A stretch of DNA of 64,000 nucleotides from Peronospora farinosa. Taxonomy: Eukaryota; Oomycota; Peronosporomycetes; Peronosporales; Peronosporaceae. The position numbers and the translations under genes were made by a program. The notes beneath the pieces are model-generated. The model saw nothing but the letters and a program-made list of their open reading frames with translations, searched no databases and had not been told where the DNA came from. The DNA lies in the NCBI GenBank assembly GCA_947646735.1, contig CANTFK010000270.1, positions 468,277 through 532,276 of the forward strand, given 5' to 3'. This document shows, piece by piece, positions 22,359 to 33,798 of this stretch (position 1 is its first letter; every line of letters starts with the position of its first letter).

Positions 22359-25300
22359 CACTAGCATTCCTTCTTCACTTATCTCGTAGTCTACCGACAT
22401 TTTGATGCAAGTTCGAGCCGATTACAGACAGGTCATTCCAGTCTACCTTCAAATATAATTTCAACTCTCGTATCCAGCTCTCTACTTCTTGCGCACCTCG
22501 GATCATATCCATCCGGAGTTGTTGTACCACATCTTCTCGCATGACCTCTCACGATATTTTGACGGGGAGCCGTGATCTCGTCACCGCAGATAACTTGACC
22601 GACTGACCCCGGTCTCTATGGACCAACACCTTTGGCATCCGATTGACTGTTTCTAGACCTGGCCACTCTCTTTCTGTATCGACTCGGCCCCTTGCTTCTG
22701 GTGTGAAGCCGCACTGGACAACTGGTCTGCGCTCTGATTCCAGTCCCGTTTCACATGTAAGACTGCATGGGTAGACCACGACTGGAGCTTTCTCAACGCC
22801 TTGGATCGTAATGGGGATAAATCTGAAGCATTGCACTTATCCTCTCCACGCATCTGTCTTGCAACCAAATTGTGATCTCCACAAATAATCAAACGCCGTC
22901 GCTCCATTGGCTCCAACAGGTCAAAGCCCAGTAACGTGCCCTCATATTCAGCTTCATCACCGTAGACTTGTCGAGATTTTTCGATGCAGCTGCAACTATA
23001 GTCCATGCAGGGAGTCTCCACACAATAGCGCTGCAAGCACCTCCCCCTTGTTTCACCCGGGCCGACCCATCGAAACTCATCACATACAGTTCTTCATTTA
23101 GTTCCACTGTGGGCGTCGGTAGGTCGACCACTTGCCTGATTGCTTTTTGGGAGCAATTGACGACAGAATGGAGTCCACATTCTCTCGAGGCGTGATGCTG
23201 GCTGCTAACGCCCCCAGCACCTGTTCTTCGCCTTTCTTGCATTTCACAATCTCTAAAGTCCACTGGGACAAGAGAGCGGCCCAATTTCCCAAGCGACCTT
23301 GCAACCCCGAAGACTTCACTAGCCAGGCTAGTGTAGAATGCCTCGTCAGAACCTTGAGAGGCCGGGTGACAAACATCGTGAAGCAAGTTTCCAATATCCG
23401 TAACATCGCCAGCACTTCCTTTTCCACTGTGCTATAGTTCACCTCGTTGGACTTGAGGGTTCGGCTCGTAAACATTACCGGCATATACAGGCCGTCGTAA
23501 TTCTGCAACAACGACGCCGAGATAGCCCAATCACTTCCGTAGACAATGATGACCGCCTCCCTAGCCGGGTCGAAATGTCGTAGGATGGGCGCCGTAGCAA
23601 TCTTTTTCTTGAGCATGGCAAACGCTACTTGTACCTTCGACCATTTTTCTTCGTCGTCTTCCTGGGCCGTCACTCCATCGTTAGCCTTCAATTTGCACCT
23701 CCAAGCGTGAAAATCCACCTCTCTCAGTTCGTAAAGGATCAACGCGTATACGGCATAATCTTCGATGTACCTGCTGTATTAATTCAGGCTTCCCAGAAAG
23801 GATTGCATAGCCTTCAGCGTTGTCGGTAGAGGTAGGTCGACCAAAGACTGTAGATCTTTTGGGTAGGCCTCTAGTCCCCCTTTGGAAACTCGATGCCCAA
23901 GATACTCGACCTTCCGACACCCCCACGTACTCTTGACGGCACTGACCGACAAAATTCCAATAGTCACACACTTCTAGCAGCCGCTCCACTTTCTGGCATA
24001 ATACGTCCCACGATTCGGCCGGAACAAGTATGTCGTCAATGTATGATCGTCGACCCAATACAGAGAGGCCCGATTTTGCATCGGGTTCCCCTGTTGCGAA
24101 CAAATCCTCTGTTTCCTCTGTGGCCGCCCCTGGCGAAATCCGTAAGAATCCATATAACGCATTATCCAACAACCTTTGATATATCTGAGGCACATTCTTA
24201 AGCCCAAAAGGCATTCGAAGCCATTCAAATAATCCCAGTGGAGTAACGAACGCTGAGATTTGTCTCGCCCTTTCGGTCATACTGACGACCCAAAAACCAC
24301 TCGCCATATCAAAAGAACAGTACCATAAAGCTCCATCCAAGTCTTCCAGTAATTCGTTAATCAACGGCATCGGGTATACCATGAGCTGAGTGAGATCATT
24401 CACCAACCGATAGTCGATAAACAATCGAATATCGACCCCATTCTTCTTCACGATTAGGCTGGCCCATGGCGAGGTGGAAGGCTGAATGATCTTTGCTGAT
24501 AACAGTCCCTTGATCAGGTCGGCTAGCTTCTCTCTGAATTGAGGGGCCACCTTTCGTACGCGTTGCGCGATCGGCCTTGCGTTCCCTACATCGATATCGT
24601 ACATCGCTCCTCGGGCGCCCGGGGGTAAGGCGTTACCTTTGCCCATCAGCAGATGTCGTTTCTTCCATATTATTTGTCGCAACCGGTCCACCTCTTCGGG
24701 AGTGTTCCCATCTGGATCAGGAATCTGTATATCTTCTAACGCAATGCCTTCAGATGAGGGGTCCACTTCCGGTACGACCGCCCACCCTGGCCTTATGTCT
24801 TCGGCCCAAAGTTCCCCACTCTCGAAAGAACACACCTGGTCATCTGCCGGTAACAAGTCTACCGGTTTGGCTTCCTTCTCATTGGTGGTGGTCACTGTAT
24901 GTAGGTCTTCCTCAAATACACTCCGCTTTTGGGCGGTCCCCTCCTGCCGATTCACCCTCTCTTCGCACGGTTGTTCTTCACTGTCGGGTACCGGTTGGTG
25001 CGTTATATTCATCATTGGGGCTGGGGCCGCTGGTCGCTGTAAAATGTGTGACGGAGTCTTATACTCTGGTCTCTCCACTAGTGGCCCCTCTTCTTCTTCC
25101 TTTGGGTCGACCTGATGGTCGACTTGGTCAGTGGTAGATTCGTAGGCCAGGTTTAGCCATTCCGCATATCTTCGAGAGCCTACCGAGACAAACCCTGGCG
25201 TTCTCGGAACTTGCTCCCTAGTCAACCACATACCTAACTTGGTATCTTCATGCAATGTTGAGGGGCGAGGGCTGACATTGGTTATCTTCAAAATCGGTCG

Positions 25301-25591
25301 ACGTCCTATCCCTTGTATCATGGTGGTCACCCATCGATCGCCTCTCGTGACCCACAATTTCCACTGTTCCGAGATCGACCTTTTGAGAGGCACTTCCGTA
25401 CACCCTCCAACGGATATCTGTACATACCGACCCAATTTCACATCCGATAATCGAGTATTATACAGTGTCCTTCGCCCATTCAACTGCACCCTGACCTCAT
25501 CGGGGAGGCAAAGAGTTCGGTCGGCTAAGTCTAACCGGATACTGGCTGGGACCATGAAGTCCATCCCCAAAATTGCATCTTGGCCTACCAT
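22359..25591 (-). pseudogene. Element X RT, RNase H and second (archaeal-type) RNase H
   Basis: RT occupies about 25000-23970, with QPSTSPWASLIVKKNG, WYCSFDMASGFW, MPFGLKNVPQIYQ and the catalytic YIDD at 24032-24043. After a frameshift near 23965 come the connection (YLGHRVSKGGL), a stop near 23778, and the usual Ty3 RNase H (about 23600-23330: VIIVYGSDWAISASLLQ, FTSRTLKSNEVNYSTVEKE). After a shift near 23125 a second RNase H follows. Its four acidic residues are all visible: SFDGSA, DEAEYEG, CGDHNLVA and NQSADQL. A frameshift near 22985 splits it. Two RNase H domains in series are known in plant Tat-lineage elements and have been reported for oomycete Ty3/gypsy elements. The insertion point of the solo LTR is 22358/22359. 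Confidence 0.85.
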
Positions 25592-25600
25592 AGGGCCTAC

Positions 25601-25942
25601 TCACACCTTAAAAATGTACACCAAGTTCCCATTCAGAGTAACCTTGATGCGAGTGCGCCCCTCCGTGGTGTATACGGCTTCCCCAATACCAATACACTCT
25701 TGTCGTTCACTTTCATCAATTTGGCAGCCTAACTTACGAGCAAAGGCGATATCCAGAATGGATATCTCGGCACCAGTATCGAAAAACAAATTTGCATGGT
25801 CGTTGTTGACCTTTCCAGAGGCTTTCGCTTGCCTGAACCATTTAGTAGGGGCGTGATATTTCCAGTACCCCCTAGACTCGCCTGGCAATAAGTCCAACTC
25901 CATTACTGAACTTTCTCGAACAAAATTATTAGGTTCATTCAA
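25601..25942 (-). pseudogene. Element X aspartic protease
   Basis: Contains the retropepsin motif LFFDTGAEISILD (DTGA) at about 25800 and the flap/C-terminal part through LNGNLVYIFKV. One stop at 25601 separates it from VGQDAILGMDFMV, the conserved 'ILGMD' end of the protease, which is open in the downstream frame from 25591. Confidence 0.8.
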
Positions 25943-26096
25943 AGAAGCAACATGGACTTAGGGCAATTTCCAATCTTCGATATATTTCCAATCTTAACTG
26001 GAATACCCGTCTCCCCCTTGGGCTGTTTCTCCACATATGCAAAGACGCAACAATTAGAACGCTCGGCTCGTACCAGATTCCAACCTGTCGAGCGTC

Positions 26097-28164
26097 CTAA
26101 TTTGCCATCTTATCGAGTTTCTCTGGGAACATCCCTGCGTGCTTGGCTGGGTTGTACCATTGACGGAACAAATTATAGAACTCCTCCATCTGGCACTTCC
26201 CAATCTCGTGAATCTCTCCACAACCCCGGCATACAAACAGGCAGCGATCTGATGGATGACCCTTCCTTCCACAGCGGTCGCAGGTCAATCTTTTCCAGCA
26301 ATTCAGATCTCCGTGTTTCTTGGACCCGCAATATGCGAATCTCGTGTTAGGGGTCGCTGATGATGGGCCGGGTCGCTGGTCTACTGCCTGGCGATGTTGG
26401 TCGGCCTCCCTAGTCGGTAGATTCTTTGAGAATCTCACACTTGGGTCCCTTCCTGCTTCTTTCTCCATAAGGTAGACTTGTCTTAAATCTCCTTCGTTCT
26501 CCGAAGAGTCTGGGCTGGAATATTCAGAGCTCGAGTCTTCCAGGGGCGTCCGTACTGCATGTATGGAGCGGCGATTCATATCTCTCGGCCTCTCGGGTAG
26601 TGCCGGTGCCTTCTGACGAAACTTGTTTGATCCAAACAGCATCTTGCCTCGTCTTGCTTTCGTCCGCTGACATGCTGTCAATACTTCCTCCAATTATTCC
26701 ACGTCCGCCAGACGCAACATAGTCAACTTGTCTGCTAGCTCTGGGTCGTCCACCGTCAAAATGTAGTGATCGACATGGTCCTTCTGAACCTTGGGCGACC
26801 CATCCTTAATCTTCATCTTCACCCTGAGTCCAAGCACATTCAGGCGGTACAGATAATTCAGCAGGGTCTCTTCCGACCTTTTCTTCGCATGGTAGTACTG
26901 GCGGGCGACCGGTACCCCCGTGCCACAGAACCGAATCATGAACTCTTGGATTAAGTCCTTCCAGTTTCCTCGGACTGAGCGACCCAGTTGACGGTACCAA
27001 TTCTGTGCCGGTCCAGTCAGCAATCCTCCAAAAACGAGACATCGTTCATCATCTGGTGCTTGGTCTCTTATAAATGCTGTCTTGACCGTTGATACCCAGC
27101 TGCGCGCTCTGTCTTCGTCTTGGTCTCTTCCATGAAATTCTTTAAGATCCGAGGTCGCCGAGAGTTTGATGCGAGGGACCATATTAGGCATCTGTCCCAG
27201 CGCTGCGTTCGCCATCATCGACTGAGGTCCCCTCAAACCATGTTGTCAGGGTCGAACTCACAGGAACCGACGGATTTCATATCGACGTCGGTCATCGTGT
27301 GGCCTCTTGGCATTTGTATGCCTGGATGCTGGTCATGGTGAGCGGTCGTCCTTTGCGCCTCTGGTCTTCCTCCTGCTACATTCCCGTTAGGGTGTGCCCG
27401 CGGTACTTGGCGTTCATTCAAAAATCTTGCCATCGCCGCGTCGAAGAGGGTCTGCAGAACACCTACCGGGTAGGTAGGTCCTTCCCCCCCAGCATCTTCG
27501 TCACGGGGCAGAGCAAATTCTAACTTTGTCTCGTGCTGATTTTCCATTGGTTGAAAATCGGAGCGATTTTCATTCTTGCCACGCGTCGCCATTCCGAGAC
27601 CACGTGGTTCCTGCTCCGCGCTGCGCGCTCGGGCTTGGGGCAGCGCCGCTCCAGTAGGGCCTAGGGGAATCCTAGTGACCGACCCAGTTGAGGACGATCC
27701 TGGGGACCACGGTGCTGCTTCCCTCTGGCCGCTTGGCACCCGGTGTTGAGATGGGTCTTGATTCGCCCCTGGGTGGCCGGCGGCTCCGTACATACCGTGA
27801 TGTCTTGAAGCTTCATCTGGCTGTCCTTGGACCGCATGTGTGTAGGTGTCACCAGAGGTGGGTGTTCCGTTGCTGGTGTTGTACCCACCAGGATCGACAG
27901 ACGCTTGTACATATGCTCTAACGTTGTTGTGATTCTGTCGAACCCCAGGGATAGCAGGTCGTCCGGGTCGAACCGACCTGCGACCATGTTCGCTTCACGA
28001 AGCATGGTGACCAGCGCTGTGATCGCGTCCGTGACGGAGTGCAGCCGTGGCAGGGCTGACACCGGCCCAGTGAGTTGACCCAACTGCCGGATCTCCAGGA
28101 TTTCGCGACGGGGTCGCTCTCCAGGAACGCGTTCACTTGCGTTGGTGGTAGGCCCTCGTGACAT
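26097..28164 (-). pseudogene. Element X gag, disrupted
   Basis: The frame starts at 28164 (MSRGPTTNASERVPGERPR), shifts near 27750 into a second frame to 27233, then continues 27236-26694 with the gag capsid-like core (LVFGGLLTGPAQNWYRQL, WKDLIQEFMIRFCG). One stop at 26694 precedes the nucleocapsid part (26693-26097). That part has two knuckle-like motifs: FAYCGSKKHGDLNC and CDRCGRKGHPSDRC, followed by FVCRGCGEIHEIGKC. The domain order is normal for a Ty3/gypsy Gag. It is not translatable as a single protein. Confidence 0.8.
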
Positions 28165-28585
28165 CAGCGTCTGTCCATGACGCTAGTCCTGCCTTTTCGG
28201 GGCCTATCGACTTGGTGTTTCCGGGTGCCTTCATCCGGAACTTCGTCGGCTTGGATTGCGCGATCTTGTTTTTTTGTTTTTTGGGGACCTTAGCCTCTCG
28301 GTTTTCACCGTCGGCTGATGGTCCTCTGGATCATGATAGGCGTCATGACCCAAGGTGTCCTCAACGAGGACATAGGGAAGGTATTTAGGTTTTTCTTCAA
28401 TAAATTCAACCTCGACCATGTTGACCGGCCCCTCCCAAGGCCCGGTCGGTCCTTCGATCCTTTGTTTGTTTCTTCTTGAGTCACTGGCGATAGGTCTTAC
28501 AGCGACTCTTCGGTCTTGTGCTCCTTCTTGACTTGAACATCTTTATCATCTTGGGACTCGCGGTGACATCCCGCGTCTTCCGAAG
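28165..28585 (-). other. Element X 5' leader
   Basis: About 420 bases between the primer site and the gag start. A short open frame at 28419-28231 (MVEVEFIEEKPKYLPY) is present; whether it belongs to gag is unclear. Confidence 0.4.
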
Positions 28586-28603
28586 ATCCGGGCACGCGCA
28601 CCA
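28586..28603 (-). other. Primer-binding site of element X
   Basis: The plus strand reads ATCCGGGCACGCGCACCA, a tRNA-like 3' end with terminal CCA, one base from the LTR. On the minus strand this is TGGTGCGCGTGCCCGGAT, directly downstream of the 5' LTR, which fixes X's orientation. The tRNA identity was not determined. Confidence 0.75.
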
Positions 28604-28604
28604 T

Positions 28605-29639
28605 TGTGGTGGAGTGGATTCTCAAAATTGTATGATGAGAACCCAAACCACTCACTGTGCCGGACTACCGACTGTCGGAGGGGGTACCCCGATGCCGCGT
28701 ATGAACCTTCTCTCACCTTGTGTACCCGTCGGCTGGCGGGTTGCACTCTTCGGAGGACTTGGTGACGATGTAGATGTCTGCCTTGAGGGAGGTAGACCTG
28801 GGGGGCCTCGAGTGGATATGCTTCACTCGGTAGGCCGGTAGGTGGCCACTCGATCGACCTTGTCGAGAGTGGACTTAGAGCCAAATTCTTCAGGGGCGCT
28901 TGTCGTCCCTGGCCTTTTCCTTCTGTTTCAGGGGTATTAACCACCTGACCTTTACGTTGCTCCCGGACCTTGAGGTGAGGGAGACCGCTTCCGATAGCGG
29001 GTATGGGGGTGTTGCTACTCGAACGAGCTCACAGGCCAAATATATCCTGGAGCTCTATTCGCCCTTGAACTTCGCTACGCGACTGTCTTCGACGGGGGGC
29101 CAAAATATATCCCTTCCCGGAACAGTGAGTAACTTAGAACAAGTCCTTCTTGGGTGACGGAGTCGTGCCACGTAGATCGCAAATTGAGTAGTATTTTAAT
29201 ATAGTCCTATCCTTTCAACTCCTTTACTCTATCCTTGCCTGAGCTCTGATTCCTTGCGTCGACTGGTCTGATCCTTGTATTAACTGGTCAGGAGTAGCTG
29301 AACCCCGAGGGGCCGAGGTCGACCAATGAGGGACCGGGTCGACCAATGAGGGACCCAGGTCAACCAACGAGGGACCGGGTCGACCGATGAGGGACCGGGT
29401 CTACCAATGAGGGACCCAGGTCTACCAATGAGCGGCCATGATCAACTCCCTTCGGTACCGGTTAACCGGTACCCTGATACTGATTTTTCTTCGGCGGATC
29501 TTGCGGATTGTCCTCCACCAACGGTCGCTCCCCTTCGAGACCCCTGTCTCTCTGGTCCCCTGTCCCTGACCCACGGCCTATACTCTGAATCCAACTGGAG
29601 TCCGGGAACTCCACATCACAAAATTAGCACTTCACCACA
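28605..29639 (-). repeat. 5' LTR of element X
   Basis: 1035 bp, near-identical to 16566-17600. It is followed on the plus strand by AGTG and then Y integrase sequence. Confidence 0.9.
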
Positions 29640-31240
29640 AGTGTACTGCACCGGTCAGAGAATCGAGGGAGACGACCGAGACATAACTGCCAGATTGGTG
29701 ATACCCTTGAGCCTCCAGGCCGACGTTCTTCATCACTATCATACAAGTTTGGAGGGTGGTCATCAGGGAATCGGGCGTACCTATCATCGGATTCGACGAA
29801 ATTGTCATTGGAGAGGTCTGTTCCGGAGTGTCCAGAAATATGTGGGTCAGTGCATGGATTGTGAGACTGGGAAAGGGAGGCCCACTTTACAAGGGAAGTC
29901 TCCGGGGGAATGTTGAAGCGACGTACCCCTTCCAAATTATCGCGATGGACCACATACCATCTCTTCCCAAGTCGTATAAAGGAAATACGGAACTACTGAT
30001 CTGGGTCGACCTGTTCACAGGTTATGTGATGGCTAAAGCAAGTGCGTCACGGACAGCCCAGACATTAGCGGAGGGATATGAAGTATGTGTTTTCCGCCGT
30101 TTTGGCGCCAGTGAGACGATCCGTCACGATCGGGAACCGGGGTTTATGTCGGACTTTTTCCGAGCCTTCAGTCGCATGGTGGGTCAACGTCAGAGAGCGA
30201 CCATGGCCTACCGACCTCAAGCGAACGACACTGCGGAGAGAATGGTCCAATATCTAACGAGATCGCTCAAGATGTACGTAGCCGACGTGGGACAGCGAGC
30301 CCCAAAAACTCATTTGACCCCGCGGTAAAACATAATCCATAAAGGCCGTAGACATCATTAAAAATAAAAATAATAACACCAGAACACCATAAAGCTCTAA
30401 TTTTAATTCTTTTTTTAATCCTCTTTTTTTTCGTTTTTTTCAGTTTCCATTTTTTCATTTCTTTTTGTAATTGTATTGGGATGGATACGCAAAACGTTTA
30501 ACGTTCGCGTTAAACACGGCTTAAGACAGAGTGCGGGAGGAAACACCGTTCTATCTGGTCCATGGATGGGATGCTAGAACTACCCATGAGACCATGTTAC
30601 CGGTGGTAAACACTCGGCGTTGAGAATCAGGACCTCGGAGATGGAGATATAAAAATTCAAATTCACTATCAGCGAGAAAGAATCCAAGTCAATGAGAAAT
30701 TACGAGCGTCAAGTCAGGGTCGGGTGCAAGCGCATTATGAAGGGATAGTCGATCACGAAATTCATCCAGGGGCCCGGGTATGGCTATACTTAGACCAGGT
30801 GAAGGAGGAGTATGCCAAGAAACTGGCCCAACTCTGGCACGGACCTTTTCAAGTTCGGGAGTTGGTCGGAGATCATGCAGTGCGTTTGGAACTTCGAGGC
30901 ACAGAATACAGACCATTCCCAATCGTGCACATCTTTGAGCTCAAGCACGTCAAAAAGCTCCCCGATCGACCTAGCAGCGAGCTGGAAACATACAGAGTAG
31001 ACCGGGTTAACTTCGACAAATGTCTGTTACCAGAAGATAGCTAGGTGCGGGAATTGGAGAAAGGCGAGTATGAGGTCGAAATAATTTTGGAGAGTTGTAC
31101 TGGTAAGAAGATTCGGGTATGGGAGGCAACAACGAGAACAATTAAAGGGACACCCTGACCCCTCGTAGATAGACAGACGCACAAAAAACAAAGTCAAAGA
31201 GAACGAATGGTCGTGTTCAAAGGAAGACCTAAACGGGCGG
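29640..31240 (+). pseudogene. Element Y integrase and chromodomain, disrupted
   Basis: From 29640 to 30296 the integrase zinc and D-D-E regions are almost identical to X, with a few replacements near the end (PQANDTAERM against SQANGTAERM). At 30297 the homology stops for about 200 bases. It resumes near 30497 with more diverged Y sequence (RVWLYLDQVKEEYAKKLAQL, about 30775). A stop at 31042 and frameshifts break the chromodomain end. Confidence 0.8.
30297..30496. other. AT-rich filler sequence in Y integrase
   Basis: About 200 bases, rich in A and T homopolymers, replace roughly 30 bases of integrase present in X. It is unrelated to the flanks, as expected of filler DNA from end-joining or of an AT-rich insertion. 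Confidence 0.6.
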
Positions 31241-31279
31241 CCCATACTTACCCTTGAGTCGCGGGACTAAAGTTCCAGG

Positions 31280-32548
31280 ATGGGAACGGAAGACAACCGA
31301 TATTGGGTAAGCCACGGCCACGAGGATATCGACACCCGAAGGGCCTCGAGCAGGTCGACTGGGTCCGACCCCTCCTCACGACCAGACACCAGTACCAGTA
31401 AAACTACACGGCGGCTTCGAGGAAGATGTCGGAAGAAGGGGTCCAGGAAAATGTCAAGATCACATCAGCCCTTACTCATCTCAACGAAGATAAAGTCTAT
31501 CACCTCCCGCCACGCTCGAGTCGACCGACTCCGACGCTTCTTCCGCGCGTTGTAATATGACGCAAGGAAGGGGTTCGATCGCGCTAGGTACTTGGAGATC
31601 CACAGGCAGTGAGTCGCCTCCCAGAGCGCTTGGCTATGCTCTTCGTTCAAACCGTGTGTAGACCGTCGCCAGCTGAGCGAACCAGCCAACAGGTCGGAAG
31701 GACACGGGCTGCATGGGAACACGAGCTTATACCCAAGGTTCCTCCGCCAGCAATCTCTGGATCGTTGGAGTGTTCACTAACGACTTCTTCCATTTGGGAG
31801 GGCGGTCGAGGTTTCCGTCCGGTGGACCGAAGCACCCCCAAGGCAGATCTAACTGATCGACCAAGTGTTTATAGATATTTGTCACAATGCACCAAGAGTT
31901 GACAACGTCGATCGGCCAAGATCGGAGAAGTCGGCGTGGTCTAGCTCTGCTGCAAGAAGAGAGTAACGGCTCCAACTGTGGTCGATCTTCCATCGTAGGC
32001 GATCCACCATTGCCGTTTCGCGCTGAAGGGCTTCGCGGAGTTGAACCACCAGCCGGGAGTTGTCGCGTAGCGCCTCTTCTAGACGCTCACACCAAGCAGC
32101 CAATGAGGTGGCAGAAGGGAAGACTACAGCTAGTCTACTCTCCCAGTATTCTATGCGGTGAGATTGTGCGTCCACGTTGACCTGCAGCTCATGTAGAGCT
32201 ACGCGTACTGTGGCAAGGTCGACCATCGCGGGAGACGGATTGTTGGCCGTGGGGGCCGACAAGGCAGAGGTAACGGTCGACTTGGCAGAAGAAACAGCAG
32301 TGGATATAGGCGGATCATCAACGCGCACAGTATCTGCGGAACTAGAGAGTATTGATCATGGCTCGTGGAGGTTTACCGAGGCTAATTCTTCAGGCGGTAA
32401 GTCTGAGCCAGGTGAAGACATTGCTAGAACGATACAGATTCGATGAGGATTATCAACAAAAGGCAAAGTAAAGAACATACGTGACTGAAGAGGGGAAGAC
32501 ATGCGCGTGCTCAAACCGCTGTAAGGCTGAGCAAGTGCAGGGTGCGGC
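31280..32548 (-). pseudogene. Element Y antisense ORF, degenerate
   Basis: Minus-strand frames at 31465-31722 (EEHSQALWEATHCLWISK), 31727-31993 and 31882-32328 (LREALQRETAMVDRLRWK), plus the N-terminal part at 32356-32548 (MSSPGSD), are homologous to the antisense ORF of X (17647-19497). Shifts and an internal deletion of the linker disrupt it. It shows that the antisense ORF is a family feature and not a chance frame in X. Confidence 0.75.
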
Positions 32549-33798
32549 TGTAGTGAAGTACTTGATCCAAGATATGGAGACCCTAGAAGCCAGTTAAATA
32601 CGGAGTATAACCCTTGTATCAGGGAAAAGAGACCAAAGAGACAGGGGCCTCGAATGGAAGCGACCGTTGGCGAAGAACAATCCTGCAGGGCCACACAAGA
32701 TAAATCAGTATCAGGGTACCGATAAACCGGTACCGAAAGAAGACCATGGTCCCCTTTAATAAGCCCGGTCCCTCATTAGTGGATCCGGTCCCTCATTGGT
32801 CGACCCGGTCCCTAATCGGTCGGCTTGGGTCCCTCGTCGGTCGACCTCGATCCCTCGTCGGTAGACCCAGTCCCTCATTGGTCGACTCGGTCCCTTATAG
32901 GTATACCTGGGTCCCTCGTTGGTCGACCCGGTAGACCTGGGTCCCTCGTCGGTCGACCTCGGCCCCTCGGGGTTCAGTCACTCCTGACTAGTTAACACAA
33001 GGATCAAACCAGTCGACGCAAGGAATCAGAGCTTCGGGCAAGGATAGAGTAAAGGAGTTGAAAGGATAGGTCTACATTAAATACTACTCAATTTGCGACC
33101 TACTCGGCAAGTCTTCGTCGCGCTGTAAAGGAACTCCAGTCTGGCCACACGCCTGTTCCGGAGAAAAGATATATTTGCCTTCCCGTTGAATACAGGCGTG
33201 TGGTTAGACTCAAGTGCGAGCTGAACCCCACGTGCACGACTCCGTCACCCAACAAGAACTTGCTCTAAGCTACTTACTGTTTTGGGAAGGGATATATTTT
33301 GGCCCCCCGTCGAAGAAAGTTGTGTAGCGAAGTTCAAGAGCGAATAGAGCTTCAGGATATATTTGGCCTGTGAGCTCGTTCGAGAAGCAACACCCCCATA
33401 CCCGCTATCGGAAGCGGTCTCCCTCACCTCACGGTCCGGGAGAAAAGGAAAGGTCAGGTGGTTAATACCCCTGAAACAAGAAGAAAAAGGCCAGGGACGA
33501 CAAGCGCCCCTGAAGAATTTGGCTCTAAGTCCACTCTCGACAAGGTCGATCGAGTGGCCACCTACCGGCCTACCGAGTGAAGCATATCCACTCGAGGCCC
33601 CCCAGGTCTACCTCCCTCAAGGCAGACATCTACATCGTCACCAAGTCTTCCGAAGAGTGCAACTCGCCAGCCGACGGGTACACAAGGTGAAAGAAGATCC
33701 ATACGCGGCATCGGGGTACCCCCTCCGACAGTCGGCAGTCCGTCACAGTGGGTAGTTTGGGGTCTCATTATACAATTTTAAGAACCCACTCCACCACA
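32549..33798 (+). repeat. 3' LTR of element Y
   Basis: 1250 bp from TGTAGTGAAG to CCACCACA, preceded by the purine tract GCAGGGTGCGGC. It is about 200 bp longer than the X LTRs because of extra GGTCGACC-type units (32750-32960) and a 130-bp segment (about 33105-33235). It is followed by GAGCTACTTTC, the pol of a third gypsy element. Confidence 0.85.

Larger units (their letters stand above)
16566..29639 (-). mobile_element. Ty3/gypsy element X, 13.07 kb, chromodomain type with dual RNase H and antisense ORF
   Basis: Flanked by 1035-bp LTRs at 28605-29639 (5') and 16566-17600 (3'), starting TGTGGTGAAG and ending CCACCACA on the minus strand. I count only about five differences between them, so the insertion is recent. 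A primer-binding site follows the 5' LTR (28586-28603) and a purine tract (GCAGGGGGCGGA) precedes the 3' LTR. The target duplication is AGTG (16562-16565 and 29640-29643). In order on the minus strand: gag, protease, RT, RNase H, second RNase H, [solo LTR], integrase, chromodomain, antisense ORF, 3' LTR. Stops and frameshifts disable gag-pol. Confidence 0.9.
15560..33798 (+). mobile_element. Ty3/gypsy element Y (plus strand), 5'-truncated, interrupted by element X
   Basis: Y is represented by RT/RNase H remnants at 15566-16565 and, after the 13-kb insertion X, by integrase, chromodomain, antisense-ORF remnants and a 3' LTR at 29640-33798. The coding sequence resumes in the same frame after X if one AGTG copy is removed. 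Gag, protease and most of RT are missing on the left, with an internal deletion near 15705. Y is the same family as X but an older copy; its 1250-bp LTR carries a segment of about 130 bp absent from X. Confidence 0.8.
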
